Positions 31,939-40,432 of a DNA stretch of 47,514 bases are shown here, piece by piece. Origin of the DNA: an uncultured Solobacterium sp. (GTDB lineage Bacteria > Bacillota_I > Bacilli_A > Erysipelotrichales > Erysipelotrichaceae); assembly GCA_938039295.1 (NCBI GenBank), contig CALHUY010000013.1:1-47514 (forward strand), read 5' to 3'. Both the position numbers and the translations under genes were made by a program. Numbering within the stretch: the first letter of the stretch is position 1; every line of letters starts with the position of its first letter. The notes under the pieces were generated by a model. It searched no databases and was not told the DNA's origin. It was given only the letters and a program-made list of their open reading frames with translations.

Positions 31939-32232
31939 TTATTCTGCAAAGCCTGCTTCTTTTAAAAGTGCTTGCGCTTCTTTATCTGATAGTACATTCT
32001 TCATACCGCAGATTTTAACGCCTTTTTTCTCTGCATCTGTAAACATGTTCTTAAAGTTTAGTGGGCAAAATACAACATCATATTGAGTTGCCGCACTCTT
32101 ACCTTCTGATAAAGAACAGTGATGAATTGTAGATACCTCTACACCTAAATCCTTACATGCCTTTTCCACTCTCATCTTCATCATCAAAGATGTTCCGGCT
32201 CCGTTTGCACATGCGACTAAAACTTTAATCAT
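31939..32232 (-). CDS. ulaB: PTS ascorbate-specific IIB component
   Basis: This 97-residue cytoplasmic phosphocarrier accepts phosphate on Cys8 in VACANGAGTSLMM and hands it to ascorbate during transport. The fold and length match UlaB/SgaB. The gene is 7 bp downstream of ulaA. The ribosome site is AAGGAG. Confidence 0.95.
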   Translation of the reverse strand: MIKVLVACANGAGTSLMMKMRVEKACKDLGVEVSTIHHCSLSEGKSAATQYDVVFCPLNFKNMFTDAEKKGVKICGMKNVLSDKEAQALLKEAGFAE

Positions 32233-32239
32233 TTGTTGT

Positions 32240-33700
32240 TCACTCCTTCTTTACTTTTTCTTTATAAGCTTCGTAATCCTCTACACATAAGAAATATGTG
32301 TCTGGATGACTACGATATTGTAACTGTGGTATCAAGATTAATACTACTAAAATGATTGCCAAACCGATAAATCCTGCATACTTCATGATTACTGTGAAGA
32401 TTGGCCATACAACAGCCCAGTCCCACATACCTAAGTAACCACCGTTAGCCGCAAGTCCTACCATACCGGCGATAAATGCACTACCGAATACTTGGCATAA
32501 TCCTGAGATAAATGGGAATAACATAGCAGCCTTTATACCACCCTTGTTATTAGCGTATACAGCGATTGTAGCGTTATCAAAGAATACTGGAACGAAACCT
32601 GCAATAACAATTGTTGGAGACTTCAATAGTAGTAATGCAACGATAGCGATAAACTGACCTAAAGCACCGAATAAGAAACCGATAGTTACTGCATTAGGAC
32701 TACCAAATCCATATGTAGCTGCACAGTCGATACCAGGAACTGCACCAGGTAAGAATGTATTAGAAATACCTTGGAATGAGTTAGTTAATTCTGTTACGAA
32801 TGTACGTACACCAAGTTGTAAGATGGCAAGATAAACAGCAAACTTGAGTGATGTATCTACTACATACATGAAGAAGCTTGCGCCTTCCTTAAGAACCTTT
32901 GTTTCAATGAAGTAATCCTTACCTAATACAGCCATGATAGCTCCAAAGAAGATCATCATTAAGATAGCTGTAGAAACCATGTTTTCATTGAAGATTGACA
33001 TGAAACCTGGTAATTGGATGTCTTCAATTCTCTTAGAATTCTTCTTACTACCAAATATCTTCTTGGATAAGTATGAGAAGAATGCAATACCAAACATCTG
33101 TTGGTGAGCTACACAGAATCCACCACCATCTGTTAAGTCCTGAGAAATTTCAACTGTGAGGTTAGAACCAACTGCCCAATATAAACCAAGAATGAGTGAC
33201 ATGACAATTAACATTGGTGTATCGCCCAACTGTGGGAAGCAGAATAGAATTAACCAGAATGCTGTAGCGGCCTGTTGCATTTGAACATGGCCTGTTGTAA
33301 ATACTGCACGTAATTTTGTAATCTTGTTAAACTTAACAAGAACTAAGTTAAAGATAAACGCAATTAACAATAGGAACATTACTTGTGAGAAACTACGTCC
33401 AATTCCTTCCATTGCTGATTGCACTGCATTTTGTCCGAAGTATGGATCGATAACCATCGCATCTAAGTTGAAGCGATCTTTTAATCCAACAAGAATTGGT
33501 CTGAAGTTACTTACTAATCCACCAGAACCTACGCTTAAGATTAAGAAACCAACTGTTGCCTTAATAAAGCCTGCTAGTGAATCGTACCAAGTCTTTTTCT
33601 GAAGAATGTAACCAATTAAAACGATTAAACCGATAAAGTATGCTGGTTTGGTTAAGATATTACTTGCGAACCATACCCAAATGTCATATAAAATGCTCAT
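32240..33700 (-). CDS. ulaA: PTS ascorbate-specific IIC component
   Basis: This 486-residue membrane transporter UlaA/SgaT takes up L-ascorbate and phosphorylates it with UlaB and UlaC. About 11 membrane helices are visible. Family motifs include GYILQKKTWYDSLAGFIKATVGFLIL near the start, TGHVQMQQAATAFW, the DGGGFCVAHQQMFG loop and VPGIDCAATYGFGSPNAVTIGF. The length is normal. The ribosome site is AGGGGGA. It lies between ulaC and ulaB. Confidence 0.96.
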   Translation of the reverse strand: MSILYDIWVWFASNILTKPAYFIGLIVLIGYILQKKTWYDSLAGFIKATVGFLILSVGSGGLVSNFRPILVGLKDRFNLDAMVIDPYFGQNAVQSAMEGIGRSFSQVMFLLLIAFIFNLVLVKFNKITKLRAVFTTGHVQMQQAATAFWLILFCFPQLGDTPMLIVMSLILGLYWAVGSNLTVEISQDLTDGGGFCVAHQQMFGIAFFSYLSKKIFGSKKNSKRIEDIQLPGFMSIFNENMVSTAILMMIFFGAIMAVLGKDYFIETKVLKEGASFFMYVVDTSLKFAVYLAILQLGVRTFVTELTNSFQGISNTFLPGAVPGIDCAATYGFGSPNAVTIGFLFGALGQFIAIVALLLLKSPTIVIAGFVPVFFDNATIAVYANNKGGIKAAMLFPFISGLCQVFGSAFIAGMVGLAANGGYLGMWDWAVVWPIFTVIMKYAGFIGLAIILVVLILIPQLQYRSHPDTYFLCVEDYEAYKEKVKKE

Positions 33701-33717
33701 ATTTCCCCCTAATTATA

Positions 33718-34173
33718 TTATTTGTATTTTTCGATGACCTTTCTTAAATCATCATCGTTGTGAACTTCTAGTAAGTCATTTACGACTTCTTCATTCATTA
33801 ATAGTTCAGATAGCTGCATCATATTATTTAGATGTTGATCATGATTAACAGCAGCGAGTGTAAAGAATAGTCTTGCGTCTTTTTCTCTATCATTATCATC
33901 AAACGCAACTGGTTTCTCTACCTTCATAAAGCCAATACCAGTTTTGTATACACCCTCTGCACCTAGCGTAGAATGCGGCATTGCTACATGAGGACAAATT
34001 ACGATGTATGGTCCATATTCTGTAACACATTTGATGATTGCCTCTACATAACGATTATCGATGAATCCTTGTTCGATTAACGTTTCACCACAACCTTTAA
34101 TGGCATCTTGCCAAGTTGTGAATTCTTGATGGTAGCTAGTCAGATGATTATCTAGTATTTCTTGTAATAACAT
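33718..34173 (-). CDS. ulaC: PTS ascorbate-specific IIA component
   Basis: This 151-residue phosphocarrier of the fructose/mannitol IIA fold takes phosphate from HPr on the His in ICPHVAMPHSTLG and passes it to UlaB. It ends with a helical LLEVHNDDDLRKVIEK segment. The length is normal. It lies 14 bp downstream of ulaG and 18 bp upstream of ulaA. Confidence 0.94.
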   Translation of the reverse strand: MLLQEILDNHLTSYHQEFTTWQDAIKGCGETLIEQGFIDNRYVEAIIKCVTEYGPYIVICPHVAMPHSTLGAEGVYKTGIGFMKVEKPVAFDDNDREKDARLFFTLAAVNHDQHLNNMMQLSELLMNEEVVNDLLEVHNDDDLRKVIEKYK

Positions 34174-34186
34174 TTATTTTCTCCAA

Positions 34187-35251
34187 TTATAGAATACTTG
34201 GGAATGGAACATTACGCTCCTTTGTAAAGCAGTCTTCGAATCCACGGCGATAATGGAACTTGAGTAAGTCCTTATCTAATGGCCATGTATACTTACCACC
34301 TACATCCCAAATGAATGGATGGAACTTATACTGCAGTGTATCCTTCTTGAAATTATATACTAACATAATTTCTTCAGGATCTGCCTTCATATTAGTCCAT
34401 ACATCATGATGTAAAGGAATAATTACCTTTGCGTTAGTTGCTTCACCCATTCTGCACATATCAACAGATGTCATCTTATCTTGGCAACCTACTGGGTTTT
34501 CACCATACGCACCGAAGGCAATATCAATATTGTACTTCTTACCGATGTCCGCATAGCAAATACTATAGTGTGAATCACCAGTATGATATACAGTTCCTGC
34601 AGGCATCTCGATTAAGTAGTTGACTGCTTTTTGATCCATGTTTGTAGGACAGATGCCTGCAATGTCTTCACCAACTTCCGTTGTGACTAGACATGTACGA
34701 TCATAGGACTCTAATACATGAATCTTTGTATCCTTGATTGTAATGATATCCCCTGGCTTAACAACTTTACAACGCTCCTCTGGAACACCCCAGCCCATCC
34801 ACTTCTTCACACACTCTAATGGTCCAATGAATGGCACATCATCTGCACAGTTCTTTAATACAGCTGCCGCAAAGAATGGGTCGATATGATCGTTGTGATA
34901 ATGAGTTGCTAATACTGCATCACACTTTGTTACACCGAATGGATCATAAACAATCGGTGCTGCACGCAGATTAGGTTGTAGATTTTCAACGCCCATCATA
35001 TTTCGCATTTGATGGTATGGGGCCATGGATGATACTTTTTGTGTTCTCTTTCCATTACCAAACCATAAGTCAATTGCGATGTTTGTATCGTTTTCCGTCT
35101 TAAACCATACACCTACACATCCCAACCACCACATTGAAAATGTACCAGGTTCAACAACTGTGTTGTCGATCTCTTCATTTAGCCATGTTCCCCATTCTGG
35201 GAAAGCGCCTAAAATCCAAGACTCCCTTGTAATTTCATTTACTTTTGGCAT
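34187..35251 (-). CDS. ulaG: L-ascorbate-6-phosphate lactonase
   Basis: This 354-residue metallo-beta-lactamase-fold enzyme opens the lactone of L-ascorbate-6-phosphate to 3-keto-L-gulonate-6-phosphate. The metal motif ATHYHNDHID and a further VYHTGDSHYS ligand are visible. The start at 35251 follows AAAGGAGG; a longer frame upstream lies across the promoter. It is the first gene of the ascorbate operon, divergent from the DeoR regulator. The keto-gulonate decarboxylase UlaD of the textbook pathway is absent, so that step must be encoded elsewhere or done differently. Confidence 0.94.
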   Translation of the reverse strand: MPKVNEITRESWILGAFPEWGTWLNEEIDNTVVEPGTFSMWWLGCVGVWFKTENDTNIAIDLWFGNGKRTQKVSSMAPYHQMRNMMGVENLQPNLRAAPIVYDPFGVTKCDAVLATHYHNDHIDPFFAAAVLKNCADDVPFIGPLECVKKWMGWGVPEERCKVVKPGDIITIKDTKIHVLESYDRTCLVTTEVGEDIAGICPTNMDQKAVNYLIEMPAGTVYHTGDSHYSICYADIGKKYNIDIAFGAYGENPVGCQDKMTSVDMCRMGEATNAKVIIPLHHDVWTNMKADPEEIMLVYNFKKDTLQYKFHPFIWDVGGKYTWPLDKDLLKFHYRRGFEDCFTKERNVPFPSIL

Positions 35252-35275
35252 GATAACCTCCTTTGTGATGGTTTT

Positions 35276-35305
35276 ATCATACCAACTCATTTTTTGATTA
35301 TCAAA
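35276..35305 (-). promoter_or_regulatory. ula operon promoter with operator-like palindrome
   Basis: On the minus strand, -35 TTGATA (35299-35304) and -10 TATGAT (35276-35281) are 17 bases apart. The 13-bp palindrome TTTGAT-T-ATCAAA (35293-35305) overlaps the -35, a likely site for the divergent DeoR repressor. A second palindrome (ATGATTAT, 16 bases, ATAATCAT) lies nearer the regulator gene. Confidence 0.65.
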
Positions 35306-35467
35306 GAATTATATGTTCATTTGTTTGTTTTTACGATTTATTTATTATATTTAATCATTTTTATATATTTGTATAATACTATTTGATATTATTTTAAAGA
35401 ATTATAGTATTTATATGATTATTCATTCATTAAATGATATAATCATTTCAAAGATGGAGAACAGAAT

Positions 35468-36271
35468 ATGAAAGTAGATTATAAGATTGTTCAACAACGT
35501 CGTGACGATATTATGATGATCATCCAAAAATTGGGAAACGTTACTGTTAAGCAGTTAATGAATGACTTCAATGTTTCTGAAATTACTATTCGTCGTGACT
35601 TACAATACTGGGAAGACCGTGGAGCTATTATCCGCTACCATGGAGGCGCAAAGATTGTACAGCACATGGTAAACCATGATAATAGTGACTTTACCAATGA
35701 GCGCTACAAGCACGCAATCGCAAAGAAAGCAGCTAGCTACATTGAAGATGGCGATACAGTATTTATGAATACTAGTTCTACTGCCCTACTTATCCCGCAG
35801 TACATTATGAATAAGCGTTGTACGATTATAACGAATAACGCCAAAATGGTATTAGTAAAGCATAGTCCATTAATTAGCATCGTATTAACCGGTGGTGAGT
35901 TGCGCTATCCAAAGGAAGCGATGGTTGGAGATTTTGCATTAAACAACTTACACAAGATACGTGCAAATAAATGCTTCTTAGGTTGTAGTGGTATGAGTAG
36001 TACTAGCGGTATTACAACTGCAATCTTCTCTGAAACTGCGATTAACGAGACTATGGTTAGAAATACTCTTGGAAGTATTTTTATCGTATGTGACTACACA
36101 AAGATTGGACAGACACATAACTATATATCCGCAAATGTTAACAGTCTTAATTACTTGATTACTGATATTAACGCAGCTGATGAAGAACTATCCAAGATTC
36201 AAGATGCTAACCCTAAGATTATCATTCATAAAGTAGAGCCTCTTAGCTCAGCCGCAATCAATCAAGAATAA
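35468..36271 (+). CDS. DeoR family repressor, probably of the ula operon
   Basis: This 267-residue regulator has an N-terminal winged helix (KQLMNDFNVSEITIRRDLQYWEDRGAIIRYHGGAK) and a C-terminal sugar-phosphate sensor domain of the ISOCOT fold (SSTALLIPQYIM, then TGGELRYPKEAMVG). It is divergent from ulaG, so it probably represses the ascorbate genes until a phosphorylated intermediate binds, as UlaR does. The ribosome site is GGAGAA and a TATAAT -10 lies 30 bp upstream. Confidence 0.9.
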   Translation: MKVDYKIVQQRRDDIMMIIQKLGNVTVKQLMNDFNVSEITIRRDLQYWEDRGAIIRYHGGAKIVQHMVNHDNSDFTNERYKHAIAKKAASYIEDGDTVFMNTSSTALLIPQYIMNKRCTIITNNAKMVLVKHSPLISIVLTGGELRYPKEAMVGDFALNNLHKIRANKCFLGCSGMSSTSGITTAIFSETAINETMVRNTLGSIFIVCDYTKIGQTHNYISANVNSLNYLITDINAADEELSKIQDANPKIIIHKVEPLSSAAINQE

Positions 36272-36272
36272 A

Positions 36273-36307
36273 TAAAAAAATATTTGAGTAAAATCAAATA
36301 TTTTTTA
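36273..36307 (+). terminator. Terminator of the DeoR gene
   Basis: AAAAAATATTTGA (36275-36287) pairs with TCAAATATTTTTT (36294-36306) around a 6-base loop, ending in a T-run. Confidence 0.85.
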
Positions 36308-36374
36308 TTCTGGCGTATTTTATGTACACCCTCCCCTATATAGTACTTATAGACAAGCAAGGAGGGATATACCC

Positions 36375-36722
36375 ATGAAAGAAGCTTATATTACAGTTAC
36401 AGGAACATTCTACCGCTACGGTACAGAAATGATTGAAAAAGGAGATATTCTATTCCTCAAAAAAGATATCAATAACGAATATGATACTGAATCCATCCAG
36501 GTGAATCACATCCCTTTTGGTAAAATCGGTTATGTCGCAAATAGCGTACGAACTGTGATTGGAGAATGCATGAGTGCTGGTAGACTCTATGACAAAATTG
36601 GACAAACTGCGGAAGCAGTCGTAACCTTCAAATCACAGGATTATATTATTTGTAAAGTTGTTTTAGATCCTTCTTTTTCTGAAGTCCAAGTTTACCAGCA
36701 GAATGCATGTAACGAAAAATAG
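36375..36722 (+). CDS. Stand-alone HIRAN domain protein (2)
   Basis: This 115-residue protein is a single HIRAN domain: GDILFLKKDINNEYDTESIQV, then FGKIGYVANSVRTVIG. It is a paralogue of the protein at 22341-22667, sharing the LKK-x6-YD-x-ESI and (V/I)GxVANSV patterns. Its role is unknown. The ribosome site AGGAGGGA is strong. It is convergent with brnQ, 8 bp apart, and both end inside one terminator hairpin. Confidence 0.85.
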   Translation: MKEAYITVTGTFYRYGTEMIEKGDILFLKKDINNEYDTESIQVNHIPFGKIGYVANSVRTVIGECMSAGRLYDKIGQTAEAVVTFKSQDYIICKVVLDPSFSEVQVYQQNACNEK

Positions 36723-36740
36723 CCTTACGGCTATTTTTTT
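36715..36740. terminator. Shared terminator containing both stop codons
   Basis: A perfect 10-bp stem AAAAATAGCC (36715-36724) / GGCTATTTTT (36729-36738) has loop TTAC. The HIRAN stop (36720-36722) and the brnQ stop (36731-36733) both lie in its arms. Confidence 0.88.
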
Positions 36741-38068
36741 ATTGTCTTTGATAATACGAAACCGATGACTAATCCAATCACGGAGAAGATGATCCATGCA
36801 AAGCCAATCTCATACATTGGTAATTTCTGATATAGACTGACTAAACCATCCGTAAACGCCGTATGCATGAATGTGTAGGATGGTTTAGAGAATATATCCA
36901 TAAACGCTGCGATAATTGTTGCGATGATAGTTGATTGATAGATAATCTTATTTTCCCCTACAAAGCTACCAACTAATAATAAGAAGATAAATACGATTGT
37001 AATTGGATATAGGAATAGTAATGCAGGTAATGAATATTTAAGAATACGATCTAATCCGAAGTTTGATAAAAGGAATGAAACAAGTGTAAAGCCAATTGCA
37101 TAAATACGGTAAGATACCGTCTTTGGGAATACCTCAACAAATGTTTCGGCACAAGACGTAACAAGACCAATCGCTGTCTTTAAACATGCAAAGATCATAA
37201 TTCCTGCAAGTAATACATTACCAACAGCACCGTAATAATGTTTTGCTAGGAGTGCCAAGGCAACACCACCATTTTCACTAGTACCTTGTAATAGTGCAGA
37301 TTGCGCACCTAAGATTGTTAATCCAAAATAGATGACTGCCATTAACGCAACTGCTAATACTCCACTTCTGAGTGTAATCTTTGCGATTTCTTTTGCGTCC
37401 TTGATCTCGAACTCTTTAATTGCGTTAATTAGAACAATCGCAAATGCAAGAGATGCTAAGGCATCCATTGTGTTATAACCTTCTAAAAGACCTGTAAAGA
37501 ATGGTTGAGATATATATCCACCTGTAGGTTGTACTTCAGTGAAGGAACCAATTGGTTTAACAACTGCCATCACTAATAAGCAGAATAATAATACTAAGAA
37601 GATAGAGTTAATATATTTTCCAATCCAAGTCATAATCTTCGATGGACGCAATGAGAATAATAATACCAGCGCAAAGAAGATTAGTGTATAGATAAATAAT
37701 CCAAGTTGTGTTTGATCCGCAGAAATAAATGGTGTAATACCAGTGGTAAAACTTACTGTCGCTGTTCTTGGAATTGCAAATAATGGACCAATACTCAAGT
37801 ATAGGATAACTGTAAAGAAGTAACTAAACCATTTAGCTACCTTCTTTGAGGCATCAAAGAGTCCTTTACTCTTTGAAATGCCTATTGCGGCGATTCCTAA
37901 AAGTGGTAATCCTACACCTGTCATACAGAAACCAATGATTGCAGGAATACTATTGGCACCAGATAGTTGTCCCATATATACTGGGAAAATTAAATTACCT
38001 GCTCCAAAGAACATTCCAAATAACATTGATCCAAGTAATAGATATTCTTTTATTGTTAATTTTTTCAT
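36731..38068 (-). CDS. brnQ: Branched-chain amino acid transporter
   Basis: This 445-residue sodium- or proton-coupled carrier of the BrnQ/LIVCS family for leucine, isoleucine and valine has about 12 membrane helices. The N-terminus GSMLFGMFFGAGNLIFPVYMGQLSG is the family signature; the LVTSCAETFVEVFPK stretch also fits. The start at 38068 follows AAGGAG. It is 8 bp downstream of the ABC-F gene and thus probably cotranscribed with it. Confidence 0.93.
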   Translation of the reverse strand: MKKLTIKEYLLLGSMLFGMFFGAGNLIFPVYMGQLSGANSIPAIIGFCMTGVGLPLLGIAAIGISKSKGLFDASKKVAKWFSYFFTVILYLSIGPLFAIPRTATVSFTTGITPFISADQTQLGLFIYTLIFFALVLLFSLRPSKIMTWIGKYINSIFLVLLFCLLVMAVVKPIGSFTEVQPTGGYISQPFFTGLLEGYNTMDALASLAFAIVLINAIKEFEIKDAKEIAKITLRSGVLAVALMAVIYFGLTILGAQSALLQGTSENGGVALALLAKHYYGAVGNVLLAGIMIFACLKTAIGLVTSCAETFVEVFPKTVSYRIYAIGFTLVSFLLSNFGLDRILKYSLPALLFLYPITIVFIFLLLVGSFVGENKIIYQSTIIATIIAAFMDIFSKPSYTFMHTAFTDGLVSLYQKLPMYEIGFAWIIFSVIGLVIGFVLSKTIKK

Positions 38069-38076
38069 AGAACTCC

Positions 38077-39639
38077 TTATATAATACGTGTTGTCCATTC
38101 AGTACAATCCACAACACGAGTTGCTAAACCTTCATAGAAATCTGGCTCATGACATACCATTAGCACAGTCCCTTGATAATCTAATAATGCTTGTTTTAAT
38201 GAATCCTTCGCATCTCTATCCAAGTGGTTTGTAGGTTCGTCTAATACGAGTATATTCGCAGCACGATTCATTAACTTACAAAGTCTGACCTTTGCCTGCT
38301 CACCACCTGAAAGTACTTGAATACGACTTTCAATATGCTTTGTTGTTAAACCACACTTAGCAAGTGCTGCACGACACTCATATTGTGTCCATGCTGGGAA
38401 TGTATCCCAAATTTCCTGCAAGCATGTTTTATCATTATCACCAAATACTTCTTGTTCAAAGTATCCAATCTCTAAGTATTGGTCTTTTTCAATCTCACCA
38501 GATAATGGTGGAATGATACCAAGCAAACTCTTTAGAAGTGTTGTCTTACCAATACCATTGGCACCACTTAGTATCACCTTCTCTTTTCTTTCCACTAGGA
38601 AATCAAGTGGTTTGGAAAGCGGTGTATCATAACCAATCACAAGTTGTTTTGTCTCAAAGATGACTCGACCTGGTGTACGTGCAGTACGGAATGAAAATTC
38701 TGGCTTTGGTTTTTCAATTGTCTTTTCAATCATCTCCATCTTATCCAGTTTTTTCTGTCGGGACATCGCCATATTACGTGTAGAGACACGTGCTTTATTT
38801 CTAGCCACAAAGTCCTTTAGCTCCGCAATTTCTTTCTGTTGACGATTATACGCAGCTTCTTTTTGTGCCTTGCGGACTTCATAGACTTCCATAAACTTAT
38901 CATAGTCACCTACATATCTTGTAAGTGCACTATTATCCATGTGATAGATAATATTGACAACACTATTTAGAAATGGAATATCATGTGAAATTAGAATAAA
39001 CGCATTCTCATATTCTTGTAAGTACTTCTGCAGCCATGTGATATGTTCTACATCGAGATAGTTAGTAGGTTCATCCAAGAGTAAGATATCTGGCTTTTGG
39101 AGTAAGAGTTTCGCTAGTAAGACCTTTGTACGTTGGCCGCCTGATAGATCCACAACATCTCTGTCCAAGCCTAAATCATATAGACCTAATGCACGTGACA
39201 CTTCATCAATCTTCGCATCAATCATATAGAAATCATGTGCGTTAAGTACATCGGCTAGTGACCCTGCTTCACTCATCATTTCATCCATCTGTGCTTCACT
39301 GATAGACTCATCTGCCATATCCATATAGAGTTGATTCATACGACTTTCCATGTCGAAAAGTTCATCGAATGCAGTCTGTAAAACCATACGTATTGTACTA
39401 CCTTTTGTTAAGATAGCTGTCTGATCCATGTAGCCTGTGATAACATGTTTAGCCCACTCCACTTTACCTTCTTCTGGAATAAGTTGCCCTGTCACAATTT
39501 TCATGAACGTTGATTTACCTTCACCATTTGCGCCAATCAAACCAATATGTTCACCTTTTAGAAGACGAAAAGATACATCGTCAAAGATGATGCGGTCTCC
39601 AAAGCTATGCGATAAATGTTCAACGTTTAATATACTCAT
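38077..39639 (-). CDS. ABC-F family ATPase
   Basis: This 520-residue protein has two ABC ATPase domains and no membrane part, so it should act on ribosomes, either as a translation factor or in antibiotic resistance. Domain 1 has GANGEGKSTFM, DLSGGQRTKVLLAKLLL and LLLDEPTNYLD; domain 2 has GANGIGKTTLL, VLSGGEQAKVRLCK and LVLDEPTNHLD. A basic helical linker (residues about 240-320) joins them. The subgroup (EttA, YdiF, Uup or resistance type) cannot be decided by eye. It is between PAP2 and brnQ in one operon. Confidence 0.92.
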   Translation of the reverse strand: MSILNVEHLSHSFGDRIIFDDVSFRLLKGEHIGLIGANGEGKSTFMKIVTGQLIPEEGKVEWAKHVITGYMDQTAILTKGSTIRMVLQTAFDELFDMESRMNQLYMDMADESISEAQMDEMMSEAGSLADVLNAHDFYMIDAKIDEVSRALGLYDLGLDRDVVDLSGGQRTKVLLAKLLLQKPDILLLDEPTNYLDVEHITWLQKYLQEYENAFILISHDIPFLNSVVNIIYHMDNSALTRYVGDYDKFMEVYEVRKAQKEAAYNRQQKEIAELKDFVARNKARVSTRNMAMSRQKKLDKMEMIEKTIEKPKPEFSFRTARTPGRVIFETKQLVIGYDTPLSKPLDFLVERKEKVILSGANGIGKTTLLKSLLGIIPPLSGEIEKDQYLEIGYFEQEVFGDNDKTCLQEIWDTFPAWTQYECRAALAKCGLTTKHIESRIQVLSGGEQAKVRLCKLMNRAANILVLDEPTNHLDRDAKDSLKQALLDYQGTVLMVCHEPDFYEGLATRVVDCTEWTTRII

Positions 39640-39654
39640 GACTACCTCTTTACT

Positions 39655-40344
39655 TTAAAATGTTAGAACTTTTCCCCAATGGTATTTCGTTGCAAGTTTC
39701 ATTGCAATATACCCAATGATGATTCCTGTTGGAATATCAATAAAATAATGTTGTTTACATAAAACTGTACTTGCGAAAATTAATACGCAGAATACTGCAG
39801 AGAAGATACGATAGGACTTTGCGTACTCAGGACGTTTTGCGACACCCATATAACAACAAGTACTAATCAAACAATGGTAACTTGGTGCTAGATTTGTACC
39901 ATAGCGTCCACCATCCATATTGTAAATCCACTGTAGCGCTTGATTTAGCACACCAGGATTATCGTTGAGAAGGTTCTCTGCAACACGGTCCATACGTGTA
40001 GGATAGACTGTAAATACAATCGCACCAATCAAGTATGCGACAAACATTCCAATTAAGAAATCTTTGAAATGTTCCTTCGTACCATCCTTCGCAACAGCCA
40101 TTGGACCATAAATCCAGAATAGATAAGACAGAATATATACGGTAATAAATGGAAGAAATAGTGGAATCAAATCATCTAACCACGCAATCTTGGTCGTATG
40201 CCATCCTATCCCTAAGGCAAGACTAATATCATTTGCCCAAAGATACATATATCTCTGTAGTATAAACATACCGATTCCAGCGATGTATCCATATACCGGA
40301 ATATTGAAAAATCTCTTATTCAAACAGTCTTTTAACCATTTCAT
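39655..40344 (-). CDS. PAP2-superfamily membrane phosphatase
   Basis: This 229-residue membrane protein with about six helices resembles lipid phosphatases. Motifs present are TRMDRV in the first region, the PSYHCLIS histidine motif and the CKQHYFIDIPTG histidine/aspartate motif. It probably removes phosphate from a lipid such as undecaprenyl pyrophosphate or phosphatidate. The start at 40344 gives a normal spacing to AGAGGA; an ATG at 40350 is too close. It is first in the operon with ABC-F and brnQ. Confidence 0.85.
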   Translation of the reverse strand: MKWLKDCLNKRFFNIPVYGYIAGIGMFILQRYMYLWANDISLALGIGWHTTKIAWLDDLIPLFLPFITVYILSYLFWIYGPMAVAKDGTKEHFKDFLIGMFVAYLIGAIVFTVYPTRMDRVAENLLNDNPGVLNQALQWIYNMDGGRYGTNLAPSYHCLISTCCYMGVAKRPEYAKSYRIFSAVFCVLIFASTVLCKQHYFIDIPTGIIIGYIAMKLATKYHWGKVLTF

Positions 40345-40404
40345 AATCATCCTCTTTCACATCGCTTATTATATCGTAGTCAATGTAATTCTCCTATCGT
40401 TATC

Positions 40405-40432
40405 ATCAAAAAAGGAGGTAAATTACCTCCTA
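40405..40432 (-). terminator. Terminator of the opp operon, containing the M42 stop codon
   Basis: AGGAGGT (40413-40419) pairs with ACCTCCT (40425-40431), followed in the minus direction by TTTTTTGATG. The aminopeptidase stop codon (40430-40432) overlaps the stem. Confidence 0.82.

Noticed and set aside
35306..35467. cre (CcpA) site in the ula-DeoR spacer
   Set aside because: No stretch fits the TGWAANCGNTNWCA pattern; the spacer is simply very AT-rich.
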